Source: CAZKFG01 sp964551985
GTDB taxonomy: Bacteria > Bacillota > Negativicutes > Acidaminococcales > JAISLQ01
Assembly: GCA_964551985.1 (NCBI GenBank)
Contig: CAZKFG010000001.1
Location: 1-64,000 of the forward strand
Reading direction: 5' to 3'
Length of the DNA: 64,000 nt
Position 1 is the stretch's first letter; each line of letters opens with the position of its first letter. The notes below the pieces were generated by a model. The model searched no databases. It worked only from the letters and a program-made list of their open reading frames with translations, and was not told where the DNA came from. Position numbers and translations under genes: made by a program. This document shows, one piece after another, positions 8,078 to 17,797 of this stretch.

Positions 8078-9553
8078 TCAAATATCTTTTGCATAAATTT
8101 TCTTTTCAACCTCTGGTTGAGAATGTAGCCAATAAGCAATTTTAGAAAAAATGCCGTTTTTCTTTTTATAAAATAATGGCTGTGAACAAAAAATAAAATA
8201 AATCAGTCTCTTAGCAAAAAACTGTAGTCTCCATAAAGCAACAACCAAAGAGATAAATGCCGACAAAAAAAACGTAAAACCGTAGCTTACCTCTCCAAAA
8301 AAGATACTGCCTACAATATTAAACAAAATATTTGTAAATAAAAAGAAACTACAAACATATAAAGCACCCATTTTATCCTCAAAATATAGTAAAAAAATAG
8401 TTATAAGTTGCAACATCCCTGTACAGTAAGCCGCAAAAACAATCAAATTATACATTGATATAAGTTCGCCTGTATTACCAAGTTTTGGCATAATATAATT
8501 GCCCACAGCAATAAAAATTATTGAAAAAACAAACTGTAATTCAAATATGTTTCTAAGCTCCGCCCACAAAACAAACAGCATGTCCTTGCAAGAATTCTCA
8601 ATCTCTCTTAAATTTCCTTTACCCGTTATATACATAAAACAAGTAGCATATTTTTCATAAAAATTTATCTCTGTTGCCACAACAAAAATAATCACTACAG
8701 GCAAAATTGACAAAAACGCATAAAAAGTCGCCACGTCATAAATAGGAGCATAAAGATATGTTCCATTATTTTCTACCCCAAGCGGTCCTTGCCAAACTAT
8801 TATGTTTGGAATGTACACACTTAAAGTATAAAAAAAATTCACAAAAAATAATCTTTGTATTTCTTCAAAAGAAGCTAAAAATAAATAATTTTTGTAGTTA
8901 TTTTTTTTAAAAAACTTCTCTATTCCTGCAAATAACAAAAATGTAGTAAAAAAAGCGCCTAAATTCATTGCTAATAATACACCATATATTATTGGTAAAA
9001 ATTTAAAATAAAAGACCAATAGAGAAAATGACACACCGACAGCTGCCCCAATAAGATAAGCTTTTAATATTTTAACATAATCTTTTAAAGCACTTAAGTA
9101 CACCCCTTCAATCCAGATGATAATCATCTGCATAAAAAATGTGTATGTTAAAAACTTTAGTACAATATCTAAAGGCTTATTCCAGAAAAAAGCAATCGCC
9201 AAAATAGAACCAACAAATAACGTTAAAGACAGTATGCCATATAGTGATGGCGCTATTTCATCATAATTTTCATTATATAATAAATCAGCTAAATAGCGGG
9301 TTATCAACATAGAAAAACCTGACGATATTATATGCGAAAATACAAATGGATAAATAATTGATAATGTATAAAGCTCTTTTTGGGCATAACCAATGTCAAA
9401 TATATTAAACATAATTTGAACAAGCAAGATCATACCAGTCATCAAGACAAACGGTCCCGCTGTTACAATCGCAGTATACGTATATGCTTTTAAATACCCC
9501 GCAGCGCTTTTTTCTTGGAAAAGCTTTTTCAGTTCAAACCCTATCCCTGCCAT
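8078..9553 (-). CDS. pelG: PelG-like polysaccharide membrane transporter
   Basis: A 491-residue protein with about 12 membrane helices, beginning MAGIGFELKKLFQEKSAAGY, the typical N terminus of PelG in the MOP (Wzx-like) transporter superfamily. In known systems PelG forms the inner-membrane complex with PelD, PelE and PelF and moves the growing polymer across the membrane. It follows pelF after 25 bases. AAGGAT stands about 11 bases before the ATG, rather far, so expression may rely on coupling. Length agrees with family members (about 450-490). Confidence 0.9.
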   Translation of the reverse strand: MAGIGFELKKLFQEKSAAGYLKAYTYTAIVTAGPFVLMTGMILLVQIMFNIFDIGYAQKELYTLSIIYPFVFSHIISSGFSMLITRYLADLLYNENYDEIAPSLYGILSLTLFVGSILAIAFFWNKPLDIVLKFLTYTFFMQMIIIWIEGVYLSALKDYVKILKAYLIGAAVGVSFSLLVFYFKFLPIIYGVLLAMNLGAFFTTFLLFAGIEKFFKKNNYKNYLFLASFEEIQRLFFVNFFYTLSVYIPNIIVWQGPLGVENNGTYLYAPIYDVATFYAFLSILPVVIIFVVATEINFYEKYATCFMYITGKGNLREIENSCKDMLFVLWAELRNIFELQFVFSIIFIAVGNYIMPKLGNTGELISMYNLIVFAAYCTGMLQLITIFLLYFEDKMGALYVCSFFLFTNILFNIVGSIFFGEVSYGFTFFLSAFISLVVALWRLQFFAKRLIYFIFCSQPLFYKKKNGIFSKIAYWLHSQPEVEKKIYAKDI

Positions 9554-9578
9554 AAAAATACACTATCCTTCTAATAAT

Positions 9579-11003
9579 TTATGGTTTTAAAACAAAACTT
9601 TTATACAAATCACGATAAGACTGTATAAGTTTTTCATATGTATAGTAAGCGTGTACCCGTTTGTAGCCAACTCTAGCCATTTGAATTCTTAAATCATAAT
9701 TATTTGCAAGCTTTATTATTGCCTTTGCCATACCTTCAAAATCCATTACAGGTACGATTATACCTGCCTGTCCAAAAGTATCATTTGCTTCACCATATAA
9801 AAGCTCACGACAACTACCAACATCTGTTGACACAACAGGTCGTTGAGCAGCAAATGCTTCTAATATAACCAATGGTTGTGCTTCACTTATGCTTGACAAA
9901 ACAATAATATCCAAATCATTTAGATATTTTTTTACATCTACAACACCAGTAAACTCAACATCCTCTAAATGCAAAGTCTCGACAAGTTTCAAACATTCTT
10001 CATAATAGTCAGGATCTTCTTCATATGATCCAACAATTTTAAATTTAGCATAAGCAAGTTCGTGCTTTACCATCGCAAAACAACGAATCATTGTTATTAT
10101 GTCCTTTATTGGCACTACCCTAACAATCGCACCTATAGTAATTTCATTTTCCTTTTTTGCCAACTCTTTTATATTACAATACTGATCAACAAGCACAGCA
10201 TTAGGAATAATATCTATTTTTTCCGCTTCACAACCAAGTGCGATTTCAATCTCAGCATTTTTAGCAAAAAGAGTAACTACTTTATTTGCTTTTTGATAAG
10301 TGAGCAAAGAAAGATTGTAAAAATATTGTATCCAAACACCTTTAAAAGCAGTCGCCGCCCAAGAACTTTTTATTATTTCCTCTTCACGTTCACGAGAATA
10401 TATCCCGTGTTCTGTAACAACAAATGGTTTTTTATAAACAGCTGACGCAATCCCACCCATAATGCCGCAGTAACCAGCCGCTACACTATGATAAACATCG
10501 GCATCAGGCAGCGTTTGTTGCAAAAGATAAAAAAGTGGCAATGTCATAGACCGTATCGTCCAAAAAAACTCTGTAAAAGACAAATGCGCAAATTGTTTTT
10601 TGTAAACATCTACAACAATATCAAAAAAATCAAAGCTTACAAAAATTCCCATAGGGTCTTTTCTATCGTTACTAAAACGAAATATTTCAAGCAAATTTTC
10701 TAATTCAATCTCTTTTTGCCCTGACAACAAATGCTCTATTGTATCTTTTTCTTTTTGTGACAATTTATATTGCTTTGTTACAGAAGGTTTTAAATTTAAG
10801 ATGCTATCAAGAAATAATTCGTGAATTTCTATAACGTTTTCGGGAATTTCATAACTAAAATTTCCCTTATCTTTTTCTTGAGCACCAATTGAATAAATTA
10901 TAAATTCATGTTCAGGCATACCCTGGATTAAAAGTTGTATCCAAGATGCCACTCCGCCAACAATATAAGGATAGCTGCCTTCTACAAGTAAACAAATTCT
11001 CAC
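9579..11003 (-). CDS. pelF: PelF-like GT4 glycosyltransferase
   Basis: A 474-residue GT-B glycosyltransferase. The N terminus MRICLLVEGSYPYIVGGVAS and the segment TEHGIYSREREEE are characteristic of PelF, and the C-terminal half holds the GT4 E-x7-E motif (EAQPLVILE) that binds the nucleotide sugar. Known PelF proteins are cytosolic and polymerise GalNAc-rich Pel from UDP-sugar. The start codon overlaps the preceding deacetylase gene stop by four bases (ATGA), showing translational coupling. Confidence 0.92.
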   Translation of the reverse strand: MRICLLVEGSYPYIVGGVASWIQLLIQGMPEHEFIIYSIGAQEKDKGNFSYEIPENVIEIHELFLDSILNLKPSVTKQYKLSQKEKDTIEHLLSGQKEIELENLLEIFRFSNDRKDPMGIFVSFDFFDIVVDVYKKQFAHLSFTEFFWTIRSMTLPLFYLLQQTLPDADVYHSVAAGYCGIMGGIASAVYKKPFVVTEHGIYSREREEEIIKSSWAATAFKGVWIQYFYNLSLLTYQKANKVVTLFAKNAEIEIALGCEAEKIDIIPNAVLVDQYCNIKELAKKENEITIGAIVRVVPIKDIITMIRCFAMVKHELAYAKFKIVGSYEEDPDYYEECLKLVETLHLEDVEFTGVVDVKKYLNDLDIIVLSSISEAQPLVILEAFAAQRPVVSTDVGSCRELLYGEANDTFGQAGIIVPVMDFEGMAKAIIKLANNYDLRIQMARVGYKRVHAYYTYEKLIQSYRDLYKSFVLKP

Positions 11004-12841
11004 TTTGCAGCCCCACCTTCAAATTCTACTGTAGCTGTAGGTTCAACAAAGATAAGTAAATATGCACTATCATCAATCTTTTTTACCGAACAGCCTTTAA
11101 ACGATTTTATCTTTTTATCTGTTCTTAAAATATAATAAGTTTTTGTTGCCTGTAAATTTTCACAATAGACAGTTAAAACATTATCTTTTAGCACCGTACT
11201 GTATTGGGCATCAAAATAGTTATCCATAAAAGCAGTCGCTTCAGAGGCAGTAACTGGTTGTAGCCAACCATATTTTTCTTTTAAGGTTTCCATAATATAT
11301 TTAAAACCTTTACTCATCTCTTTCCAAGTAGATGCTGTACTATTTTCATAATATAATTCGTCAGGATGAACAAAATGAGAAAAAATGCCTTGCGCATTGA
11401 TAACACTTATATTACTCCACCAAGCATTGTCTGTCATAACAAAACCTGAACTTACCCTTGGAATATTATATGTACCATCGTCGAGACGTTCAAAATCTTG
11501 TATATATGGTCGTTCATTTTTATAACTACCACCATATATATACAAACTTGAAAAAACTTTAATATCTGGGAACGCTTTTAATACAGCTTCTCTACCTTCA
11601 GGGCTTAGAATATTAGATGGAGGAACATAAGATCTTATGGTGTATTGTGGATAAGCATCTTTAATATATCTGTTAAGTTCTAATAGTGATAAAAGCATAT
11701 TTTCTTGACTCTGCCAAGCATTATAGCCTAGTTTATCTAAATGGTATCCTTCAGAAGCTAGCGATTGATGATTAAACCCATGAATACCAAGCTCGCCACC
11801 TGATTTTAAAAGTTCTCTACCATATGTAATAAGATTGTTCTTTGCTTTACCATCGTCAAGAGGCTCAAAAGGAGGTTGCACATTATTATTATAATTTTCA
11901 ATAATCATACCAGTATATTTTGCACCATAAAGTTGAGCATAACCTAGCATCTCCGGCCACCAAACCTGACGATAGAATTGTGCCGTAGTCAAGCCAAACT
12001 CTTTATAAATTTTTTCAAACACGCCTTCTGGTTCAGGTGACGGAAAATCATCTATAAAAAACAGTTTTATACCAAAAACTGGGTATATATAGGCATCGTT
12101 ACTTCTTGCTAATACTGCTGTCATTAATCCCGTATATACTTTGCGTGACATATAAGTACCATTATAAAAAACAAATTTTCCATTACCATAACTATTTTCC
12201 CATAACAATGGAACATCTTCAGAAGATGTTATATGCACCTTTACATTATTTTTCAAAGTAATGATATATTGGTAATTAGACACATAGATAGATTTATTCT
12301 GATGACCTTTACCTCCAACTAATATATCTGTCAATACTTTTAAACCAAATGTTTCAATATCATCTCCTATGTTATATATCCCCAAATCACTCTTTAGTGC
12401 TTGCAAATTGTTACCCATCATTGGTCTGTACATAAGTGTTACGGTACCACCATTTTGAGCATAGTTTCTAAGTAGGTTAATATCTATAGCATCTAGATTG
12501 GCAACAGCTAAAAGAACAGCTGTGTAATCTTGGGCTATACCTGTAAAGCTTTTCGATTCAATAAAATCAACATTTTTCTTATGATCGGTTATCATTTTTT
12601 CTATCTTATTTTTCAAAAACATTGTCTCAATATTTGTATCTTCATAAATAACAAGAAACTTGTCTTTAGCATTTTGAGGGATAGTAGGCACGGCAAAATT
12701 TTGATAATCTTTATTTTTATCAAACGAAAAAGCATTGACATTTTTCATCAAATACAAAAAACCATCTGTTCTTTTGTACTGGGATACCATAGCAAGCAAA
12801 AATACTATCGCTAAAACAAAAGATATACTCTTTTTAAACAT
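11000..12841 (-). CDS. DUF2194/PelA-type polysaccharide deacetylase
   Basis: A 613-residue protein with an N-terminal signal anchor (residues 5-22). The middle carries a CE4-like deacetylase core: FFIDDFPSPEP gives the metal-binding Asp pair, GIHGFNHQS supplies the H-x3-H metal ligands, and RSYVPPSN matches the arginine/proline motif. Upstream of this (residues 60-250) is a glutamine-amidotransferase-like or flavodoxin-like fold; the C-terminal 100 residues look beta-rich. It corresponds to the deacetylase part of PelA, which partly deacetylates GalNAc polymer in the periplasm. It overlaps both the PelE-like gene (8 bases) and pelF (4 bases). Confidence 0.82.
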   Translation of the reverse strand: MFKKSISFVLAIVFLLAMVSQYKRTDGFLYLMKNVNAFSFDKNKDYQNFAVPTIPQNAKDKFLVIYEDTNIETMFLKNKIEKMITDHKKNVDFIESKSFTGIAQDYTAVLLAVANLDAIDINLLRNYAQNGGTVTLMYRPMMGNNLQALKSDLGIYNIGDDIETFGLKVLTDILVGGKGHQNKSIYVSNYQYIITLKNNVKVHITSSEDVPLLWENSYGNGKFVFYNGTYMSRKVYTGLMTAVLARSNDAYIYPVFGIKLFFIDDFPSPEPEGVFEKIYKEFGLTTAQFYRQVWWPEMLGYAQLYGAKYTGMIIENYNNNVQPPFEPLDDGKAKNNLITYGRELLKSGGELGIHGFNHQSLASEGYHLDKLGYNAWQSQENMLLSLLELNRYIKDAYPQYTIRSYVPPSNILSPEGREAVLKAFPDIKVFSSLYIYGGSYKNERPYIQDFERLDDGTYNIPRVSSGFVMTDNAWWSNISVINAQGIFSHFVHPDELYYENSTASTWKEMSKGFKYIMETLKEKYGWLQPVTASEATAFMDNYFDAQYSTVLKDNVLTVYCENLQATKTYYILRTDKKIKSFKGCSVKKIDDSAYLLIFVEPTATVEFEGGAAK

Positions 12842-13739
12842 AATTACCCTCCTGATCCCAAAAACGAATAGTATTCAAGGCAGTTGCTGTCAATTTTATA
12901 GGGCTTTTTTTCAGAGTTTTTATTGTTTCTTGTAATTTATCAGACTCTTTAGTTTTTTGGTAAAGTTTTATAAACATAAGATACGGATCTTCTGATAAAG
13001 GAAACTTTTCTAAAAATAATGCACAATACTGTTTAGCTTTTTCAATTTCATCAACCGCAATAGAATGATCAATTTTGTATATAAATAAGTGCTTTTCATC
13101 TGGCGACAAATTAATTATTTTCGTTAAGGCATCCATATATAACTTCTCATTACGTGTGCGTGATACTTTATCTAGAAAACCTATTGATAAGTATTCACGC
13201 ATATTTTCTATATAATCTTTAAGATAGTCAACATTTTGGCTGTCTTCTTGAATATTTTTTTCTAGTCTATACAAGTCTGCTTCTAATTTTTCAATTTTTG
13301 TTGTTACAAAAGATACAGCATAATGAGATATTTCCCGATCAGAATCTTTTATAGCTTTTTTCAAAACTTGATGGTTGCTTAAAACATCTCTTTTTATTGC
13401 ATCAGTCAAAAGGTCTCTTTTTTGGATTGAATCATCTATCATTAATGCGTCGTTAAGTGGCAATATGTCATCTTCATATTGCATGTGTTCTCCCAAAACA
13501 AGCCTATCATCTTTGTATTGATGATATATATTTACTGACTCTTTGCTTCTTTTATCAAAAGCCATAAGCATTTTAGCACCTAGCAAAAAAAGCAAACCCG
13601 CTATCGGCATAAACAATACAATGACGCTTTCGCTAAATGCTTGAGTATTACTATCAGTTTTCTTTTTTATTACAACAAAATAGATAATTGTTGTAAGTAA
13701 ATGTACAATTAAAAAAATGATAAATAGCTTATTTTCCAT
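12834..13739 (-). CDS. pelE: PelE-like membrane/TPR protein
   Basis: A 301-residue protein with two N-terminal membrane helices (about 5-25 and 38-60) followed by a soluble all-helical region resembling tetratricopeptide repeats. This is the architecture of PelE, which bridges PelD, PelF and PelG at the inner membrane. Sequence similarity alone would not name it; the call rests on topology and on its place between PelD and the deacetylase. Its ATG overlaps the pelD stop by 11 bases and its stop overlaps the deacetylase gene start, so the whole block is translationally coupled. Confidence 0.7.
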   Translation of the reverse strand: MENKLFIIFLIVHLLTTIIYFVVIKKKTDSNTQAFSESVIVLFMPIAGLLFLLGAKMLMAFDKRSKESVNIYHQYKDDRLVLGEHMQYEDDILPLNDALMIDDSIQKRDLLTDAIKRDVLSNHQVLKKAIKDSDREISHYAVSFVTTKIEKLEADLYRLEKNIQEDSQNVDYLKDYIENMREYLSIGFLDKVSRTRNEKLYMDALTKIINLSPDEKHLFIYKIDHSIAVDEIEKAKQYCALFLEKFPLSEDPYLMFIKLYQKTKESDKLQETIKTLKKSPIKLTATALNTIRFWDQEGNYV

Positions 13740-15909
13740 TATTTACTTCCAAAACTTCCTTTGAATCAAGCCCAACATTTTTTATCCTAGTCTGTACTTG
13801 TTTAACCATTTCTTCATCTATATTCCACAAAATTAATTCTATATTACCATTTTCATTTTCGCCAACGAAATCTTCATCACGAACAACTTTACTGATTCTA
13901 TCATTTATTTCATAAATATCTAAATTACCTGCGATAATCTCTAAAGTAAAAGCAGAAATACTAATGTGACGTTGACGACGATTTTGATAAATTTCTTGTT
14001 TTATTTTTGCAAATTCTTGTTTTATTAAAATATTAGTAAATTGGATATGCTTTTTGTCACGTACTTGCTCTTCATATTTATATGCTTTTCTAAGCGCATC
14101 CGAAATTAAAAGGGAAGTTACTTTCAAAAGGTTTTGATTATAAAGATTTAAATCCTCAAAGTCCAGATCGTATATTTGTATGACCGCTATAACCTCATCA
14201 TTATTTAAAACAGGAACGGCCATATCAGGTAAATTAGGCACTAATAGTTTGTTTACAAAAACTTGCCTACTTTTCAAAATATCTTTAAGATAATCAGCAT
14301 CTTCAATCTTTATAGATTTTGGCAATCCCACAGTTCTAGTACCAACTCGCGTTTTTTGTCTTAGATAGTATTTGTTTTTGCCAATTATATAAACAGCAAC
14401 GTGTTCTGTATTCATAATTTCTGAAATAATTTCAGTTATAGATGTAAAAACATTTTCAACTTCTACACTATCGAGTTTTTGAATAATCTTATAAGTACTG
14501 CCTAAAGTATCTTGTGAATTTACTATTTGCCTATATAACCTGTTTTTCGCGTTAATAGTCTCTAGATAAAGTTTTTCCAAAAAATTATAGCGCTCTTTGA
14601 ATTCAAGCATATCTTTGCGCAAAAAAGCAACTGCGTATTCTCTATTATCTGTAATATAACCGCTAAGTACACCAAAAAACAGGTATGTAGCAAAATGCAC
14701 TAAATACTCTGTTTTATAAATCATAGAAACAAAATCGTCAAATCGTTGAGTTATGTTAAAAGCAAGCAGGCAAGAAGATAAAATTGTCGCTGGAATAGAC
14801 TGTTGTTTACCATATAAAAGACCCATAACCAATATATAAACATAATTATAATCAAGCCCAATATCAGGGTTGACAGTTGTGCCACCATGAATAAATTGAG
14901 ATAAAATGATCATTAAAGCAAACATGCAAACATTTTCTATATATGGTTTACCTACAGTCCAATATTTAGTAACTATTTGTTTTTGCCCTATAGTTATTTT
15001 TTCTTGTTGACTTTTTTCTAGCGCCTTTTGGTAATTCACCAAAAATTTTTTTATTCCGTCTTCAATGTTATACCGAGGTCTCCAGCCGAGTTCTTTTTCG
15101 CAAAAAGTATCTTCTACAACCATTCGATCGATTTCATTGCTACGTTCTTTTCCGTGAACCGCAACAACATCTTTTGAAAATTTTTTAAATATCTCAAGAC
15201 AATTATTTATGCTAGTTTCTTTATTTGAAGAAACTAGCAACGGTTTTTTATCATATTCTCTTTGTACAATACGAAAAAATATATCTGTAACATCATTAAC
15301 TTCCACAAAATCTCGAGTTTGCTTTCCGTCACCAAACACAACTAAAGGTTTTTTTTCAAACAAGTTTTTGACCCAAATACTAAATACACCATTAGTTTGC
15401 CCATCGCCATAAACATTTGGTAAAAACACTAAAACAACATTTAAGTCACAGAGCTCTTTAAATTTTTGGCAATAATTAATAGCACTAATCTGGTACTGTT
15501 TTTCCAAATCAGTTCGTAATTCTTGCTTTTTTCCAGAAAAATCAAGCAATTTTACATTATCATCATCAAAAAACAACGAAGAAAAGGAACAAATCAATTG
15601 TTTTACTTCATACTTTTTAACCAAAGATAAAATATTCATAAGCCCGAGCATATTTTCTTTTTGGTCATTATAAGTTTGCACTTTTTTGGCTGCCAAATGT
15701 ACTACGATATCTATATTGTAAATGCGAAAAATTTCTTCACATCTATCGTCTTCAACATTAAAATTGTAGAATTTATGTTCTATATTTAAACTAGCTCTTG
15801 CATTACTAGCACAATTATCTACAACAAAGATACTATGACCTTCTTTGTTAAATCGTTCTGCTATGTGCGAGCCAATAAAACCATACCCACCAGTAATCAA
15901 AATATTCAT
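13729..15909 (-). CDS. pelD: Epimerase-PelD fusion: SDR domain, membrane helices, GAF, degenerate GGDEF with RxxD site
   Basis: A 726-residue protein and probable first gene of the pel operon. Residues 1-300 are an NAD-type epimerase (GGYGFIGSHIAERF). The Y-x3-K position reads YCQKF and the helix is shorter than in the downstream GalE, so catalysis is doubtful. Residues about 315-430 hold four membrane helices, about 490-620 a GAF-like domain, and about 630-720 a GGDEF-like domain. There R677-D-E-D680 forms an RxxD inhibitory-site motif exactly five residues before ENGNI, which takes the place of GGDEF. That is the PelD pattern: no cyclase activity but c-di-GMP binding that switches on Pel synthesis. 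The frame is open from 15945, but the ATG at 15909, starting the Rossmann fold (MNILITGGYG), is preferred; AGGGG lies about 11 bases upstream. Confidence 0.85.
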   Translation of the reverse strand: MNILITGGYGFIGSHIAERFNKEGHSIFVVDNCASNARASLNIEHKFYNFNVEDDRCEEIFRIYNIDIVVHLAAKKVQTYNDQKENMLGLMNILSLVKKYEVKQLICSFSSLFFDDDNVKLLDFSGKKQELRTDLEKQYQISAINYCQKFKELCDLNVVLVFLPNVYGDGQTNGVFSIWVKNLFEKKPLVVFGDGKQTRDFVEVNDVTDIFFRIVQREYDKKPLLVSSNKETSINNCLEIFKKFSKDVVAVHGKERSNEIDRMVVEDTFCEKELGWRPRYNIEDGIKKFLVNYQKALEKSQQEKITIGQKQIVTKYWTVGKPYIENVCMFALMIILSQFIHGGTTVNPDIGLDYNYVYILVMGLLYGKQQSIPATILSSCLLAFNITQRFDDFVSMIYKTEYLVHFATYLFFGVLSGYITDNREYAVAFLRKDMLEFKERYNFLEKLYLETINAKNRLYRQIVNSQDTLGSTYKIIQKLDSVEVENVFTSITEIISEIMNTEHVAVYIIGKNKYYLRQKTRVGTRTVGLPKSIKIEDADYLKDILKSRQVFVNKLLVPNLPDMAVPVLNNDEVIAVIQIYDLDFEDLNLYNQNLLKVTSLLISDALRKAYKYEEQVRDKKHIQFTNILIKQEFAKIKQEIYQNRRQRHISISAFTLEIIAGNLDIYEINDRISKVVRDEDFVGENENGNIELILWNIDEEMVKQVQTRIKNVGLDSKEVLEVNNGK

Positions 15910-16084
15910 ATGAACTACTACCCCTATTGCAAAAACATAATACACATTAATCTTAAATACTATACATATTTTGAATAATTGTGAATGCTACGATTGTATC
16001 ATGAAAAAAATTTTTTAGCAATAGTTTTTAATAAGTTATTATTAGCTTTTAATAATGTTTATCAATTGTATAGTTCACATACCG

Positions 16085-17689
16085 TTAAATCATATTTCTA
16101 TATATAATTTTGTTTACAATTTTTTGACATATATTCCCAACCAATGGTATCTGTTGTATATCTTGATCTGGTAGTGCTTTTATTGACAAAATCACTAACA
16201 TATACGTTATTATTCCAAATATCACCGCTATCAATAGGTGCCAAGAGCCTAAATATTTGTCTAACATCAAACTTATATTGATTGCAAGCGCCATAAATGC
16301 AGAGGCCAAAATTACTTTAGCAATGACTTTTAGTTGCAGAGTATATTTTGTATACTTATTTATAAAATATAAATTAATCATCGCTGCAAGTGCCATATCG
16401 GCAATAGTAGACCAACTAGCACCTAAAATTCCAAAAGCTGGGTCAGCAACCAATAACCAATTTAAATATATTTTGACAATCGCTGCAAATATCATACTAA
16501 TAAAGGGTATTTTAGTGTGTCCTAGACCTTGTAAAATACCTGTACTTACTTGATGAAGACCGAGAAAAAATATTGCTATACTAGATATTTGTATTATTGG
16601 CGCTGCAAGTGGTGAATTATAAACAATGCTAGCAAGAGAAGTAGATAATAAATATGTTGCAACTGATGCTGGTATTGTAACAGCAACAGCTATACGAAAA
16701 GCAGTTGCTGTTTTATCTTTAACTGCAATATAATTATCCTGAGAACGCGAAGAAGCTATTGACGGCACAAGAGCTATTGATAAAGCCGCCGTAATAATTG
16801 TCGCTAAATTTATAAGCGGTATAGCCATACCCGTCAAGTAGCCAAATAATTCTGTAGATTTGTGTATGTCAAATCCCGCTACTTCAAGTCTTCTTGGAAC
16901 TATCAACATGTCAAAATTTGCTACTATCGGTAGCATTAAGCTGGACATAGAAATTGGCAAAGCTAGTTTTAACAGTCTTTTTAAAATTTGCTTATTAGTA
17001 TCTTGTCTTTGTGTTTGCGTTTTGACAAACTTTATACGAAATACTTTGTGTAGTTGCCTAGTACATAAAATAAGCACAATCAACGCCATTAAAGCACCTA
17101 CCGCCGCACCAAAGCTTGCTCCTGCCGCACCATATTCTAAACCATATGGTAAAAATAGCCAAGCGAGCAAAATCATTGTAGCTACTCTAAATAGTTGTTC
17201 TACAATCTCAGATAAAGCCGTTGGCGCCATTTTCTGCCAGCCTTGTAGATATCCTCGCATACTCGACATATAAGTAACAATAAATACTGCTGGTGCTAGA
17301 GCAATAATCGAAAAATATGCTCTAGGATCTCTTATATACTCTTTATCTACAAGTAAATGTGCACTCAAAAACATTATCAACATAAAAACAAAGCCTGTAA
17401 TAAATAAAAACCTTTTAGAGACATCAAATATTCTTTTTGCCCCAATATAATCATCTTGAGCTATTTTCTCTGCTGTAAGAATAGAAATAGCAAGTGGTAA
17501 ACCAGCTGAAGATAATGTAAGTGCCAATAGATAGATTGGAAAACCCATCAAATATAAGCCTATCCCTTCGCCGCCTAGTATACGCGACAAAAACACCCAG
17601 TTTAATGAGCCAATTACTTTGACTATCATGCCAGATATTGTCAAGATAGCTGTACCTTTCAAAAACACTTTACTATTTTGGGCTTTCAT
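16085..17689 (-). CDS. SpoVB/MurJ-like polysaccharide flippase
   Basis: A 534-residue MOP-superfamily membrane protein with about 14 helices, starting MKAQNSKVFLKGTAILTISG, typical of the stage V sporulation protein B / YtgP group. Such proteins flip lipid-linked polysaccharide or peptidoglycan precursors. AAGGCGG lies six bases before the ATG. It precedes the pel operon on the same strand with a 175-base gap, so read-through into pel is possible, but Pel systems use PelG and do not need a second flippase. A cell-wall precursor role is more likely. Confidence 0.83.
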   Translation of the reverse strand: MKAQNSKVFLKGTAILTISGMIVKVIGSLNWVFLSRILGGEGIGLYLMGFPIYLLALTLSSAGLPLAISILTAEKIAQDDYIGAKRIFDVSKRFLFITGFVFMLIMFLSAHLLVDKEYIRDPRAYFSIIALAPAVFIVTYMSSMRGYLQGWQKMAPTALSEIVEQLFRVATMILLAWLFLPYGLEYGAAGASFGAAVGALMALIVLILCTRQLHKVFRIKFVKTQTQRQDTNKQILKRLLKLALPISMSSLMLPIVANFDMLIVPRRLEVAGFDIHKSTELFGYLTGMAIPLINLATIITAALSIALVPSIASSRSQDNYIAVKDKTATAFRIAVAVTIPASVATYLLSTSLASIVYNSPLAAPIIQISSIAIFFLGLHQVSTGILQGLGHTKIPFISMIFAAIVKIYLNWLLVADPAFGILGASWSTIADMALAAMINLYFINKYTKYTLQLKVIAKVILASAFMALAINISLMLDKYLGSWHLLIAVIFGIITYMLVILSIKALPDQDIQQIPLVGNICQKIVNKIIYRNMI

Positions 17690-17733
17690 TTAATACCGCC
17701 TTAGTTCTAATAATCTTTTTGTCAAAACTTTAA

Positions 17734-17763
17734 TTTAACTATACTCTTATTATCTGTTATAAT
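17734..17763 (+). promoter_or_regulatory. Sigma-70-type promoter of the P-type-ATPase-like gene
   Basis: TTTAAC and a perfect TATAAT (17758-17763) are separated by 18 bases and lie 35 bases before the ATG at 17798. The minus-strand flippase gene starts on the other side, so this is a divergent promoter region. Confidence 0.45.
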
Positions 17764-17797
17764 TATAGCACACAATTTGTAGTTCAAAGGAGCAATT

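Noticed and set aside
10062..10445. Long plus-strand open frame inside the pelF gene
   Set aside because: It lies antisense to a clear glycosyltransferase, its product is low-complexity in I, Y, N and F, and it has no ribosome binding site.
16860..17273. 137-codon plus-strand frame inside the flippase gene
   Set aside because: Antisense shadow of a conserved membrane protein, with no start signal and a composition dictated by the other strand.
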